Shown: in pieces, positions 63,737-64,000 of the stretch | How the letters are laid out: each line of letters opens with the position of its first letter | How positions within the stretch are numbered: position 1 is the first letter of the stretch | DNA from: Pseudoxanthomonas sp. Root65 | Lineage (GTDB): Bacteria; Pseudomonadota; Gammaproteobacteria; Xanthomonadales; Xanthomonadaceae | Reading direction: 5' to 3' | Length of the DNA: 64,000 nt | Assembly (NCBI RefSeq): GCF_001427635.1 | Contig: NZ_LMHA01000001.1 | Location: 398,017-462,016 of the forward strand | The notes under the pieces: model-generated | The model's input: only the letters and a program-made list of their open reading frames with translations | Told to the model about the DNA's origin: nothing | Database searches by the model: none | Made by a program: the position numbers and the translations under genes

Positions 63737-63765
63737 GATGATAATGATTCTTATTTGCGAGTCAA
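63737..63765 (-). promoter_or_regulatory. Fur-controlled promoter of hemP operon
   Basis: On the minus strand TTGACT (63765-63760), 16 bases, TATCAT (63743-63738). The plus-strand sequence GATGATAATGATTCTTATTT (63737-63756) is a good match to the Fur consensus GATAATGATAATCATTATC and covers the spacer and -10, so iron-loaded Fur should block transcription. Confidence 0.85.
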
Positions 63766-63833
63766 CACCTCCGCATCCTGCCCGGACGGGCGGTCAAATG
63801 AGAATGGCTTCGCCCCTCCGCGGCACACATCCT

Positions 63834-63839
63834 TACAAT
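63834..63839 (+). promoter_or_regulatory. -10 box upstream of the manganese riboswitch
   Basis: TACAAT lies about 20 bases before the conserved GGGGAGTAG of the riboswitch. A -35 is not clear. Confidence 0.45.
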
Positions 63840-63847
63840 GCGCGCAC

Positions 63848-63990
63848 TTTCCTCCTCCGGGGAGTAGCCCACCCGTCCTGACGGGTTCCGCGCGTCAACA
63901 CACTTGGTCCGCCGACCATGGTGCGCGGGACGAAGCGATCCGCTTCGCCGGGCAAGACCGAAGGCAGGCGTCGTGCTTACCCGGGCCGGG
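63848..63990 (+). ncRNA. yybP-ykoY manganese riboswitch (mntP-type leader)
   Basis: GGGGAGTAG (63859-63867) is followed by a CCCGTCC..GACGGG stem-loop, then CGCGCGTCAACACACTTGGT and its partner ACCATGGTGCGCG (P3), a GCGAAGC-type hairpin (63931-63948), and GGGCAAGACCG (about 63950-63960). The order and the words GGGGAGTAG, GTCAACA and AAGACC are those of the yybP-ykoY class, which binds Mn2+ and switches on exporters such as MntP. The regulated gene starts after the window end. Coordinates of the 3' side are approximate. Confidence 0.85.
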
Positions 63991-64000
63991 CAGTGCGTCG

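Overview
The window is a 64-kb chromosomal segment of a high-GC gammaproteobacterium, most likely Xanthomonadaceae (Pseudoxanthomonas, Stenotrophomonas, Xanthomonas or a close relative). The pointers are two very large TonB-dependent receptors (TBDTs) with the N-terminal style of that family, a metX-metB-hom methionine operon, GTP-type PEP carboxykinase, an Ala/Lys-rich histone H1-like protein, and several dispersed palindromes of the kind common in these genomes. No rRNA, tRNA, phage, transposase or CRISPR array was seen. The genus is inferred from gene content, not proven.

Layout. 0-8 kb: end of a cytochrome b561 gene, YceI, a glutaredoxin pair, L-serine dehydratase with a Nudix hydrolase, a large propeller/GGDEF sensor that appears to use a CTG start, and an exported alpha/beta hydrolase. 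8-11.7 kb: metX-metB-hom on the minus strand, joined by ATGA overlaps and preceded by a SAM riboswitch with its own promoter. 11.7-21.6 kb: housekeeping and envelope genes (NHL lipoprotein, M23 peptidase, prfC, hemolysin III, AsmA-like protein, a CBS/glycosyltransferase/mtgA operon, hslO). 21.7-33 kb: an exported protein, two paralogous TBDTs with near-identical promoters and leaders, then a TPR-sulfotransferase, a prolyl-4-hydroxylase-like dioxygenase and a TPR-aspartyl beta-hydroxylase. 33-35 kb: ECF sigma factor, putative anti-sigma factor and DUF4097 protein.

35-49 kb: a 247-bp tandem repeat, pckG, a striking array of about eighteen 21-bp palindromic repeats, an HTH regulator, small exported proteins, and a fatty-acid locus (TetR, alpha/beta hydrolase, FadE, DUF4442) with two matching candidate TetR operators. 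Then come a DUF1304 protein, an NTP-exchange-like transporter and a GMC oxidoreductase. 49-56.8 kb: a serine hydrolase, SRPBCC protein, histone-like protein, a 1-kb gene-poor stretch with 8-nt A/T runs, gcvH and gcvT, and an SPFH/NfeD operon. 56.9-59.5 kb: a second ECF sigma locus ending in a PDZ protein. 59.5-64 kb: a Fur-controlled heme-uptake locus (hemP, receptor, unknown protein, DUF6607), diverging from a yybP-ykoY manganese riboswitch whose gene lies beyond the window.

Control elements are rich here: two riboswitches, a Fur promoter, a predicted TetR operator pair, several Rho-independent terminators and several -10 boxes placed so close to ATG that the mRNAs may be leaderless. The most unusual non-coding feature is the 21-bp repeat array at 37540-37919. 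The most interesting gene set is the TBDT pair followed by three candidate protein-modifying enzymes.
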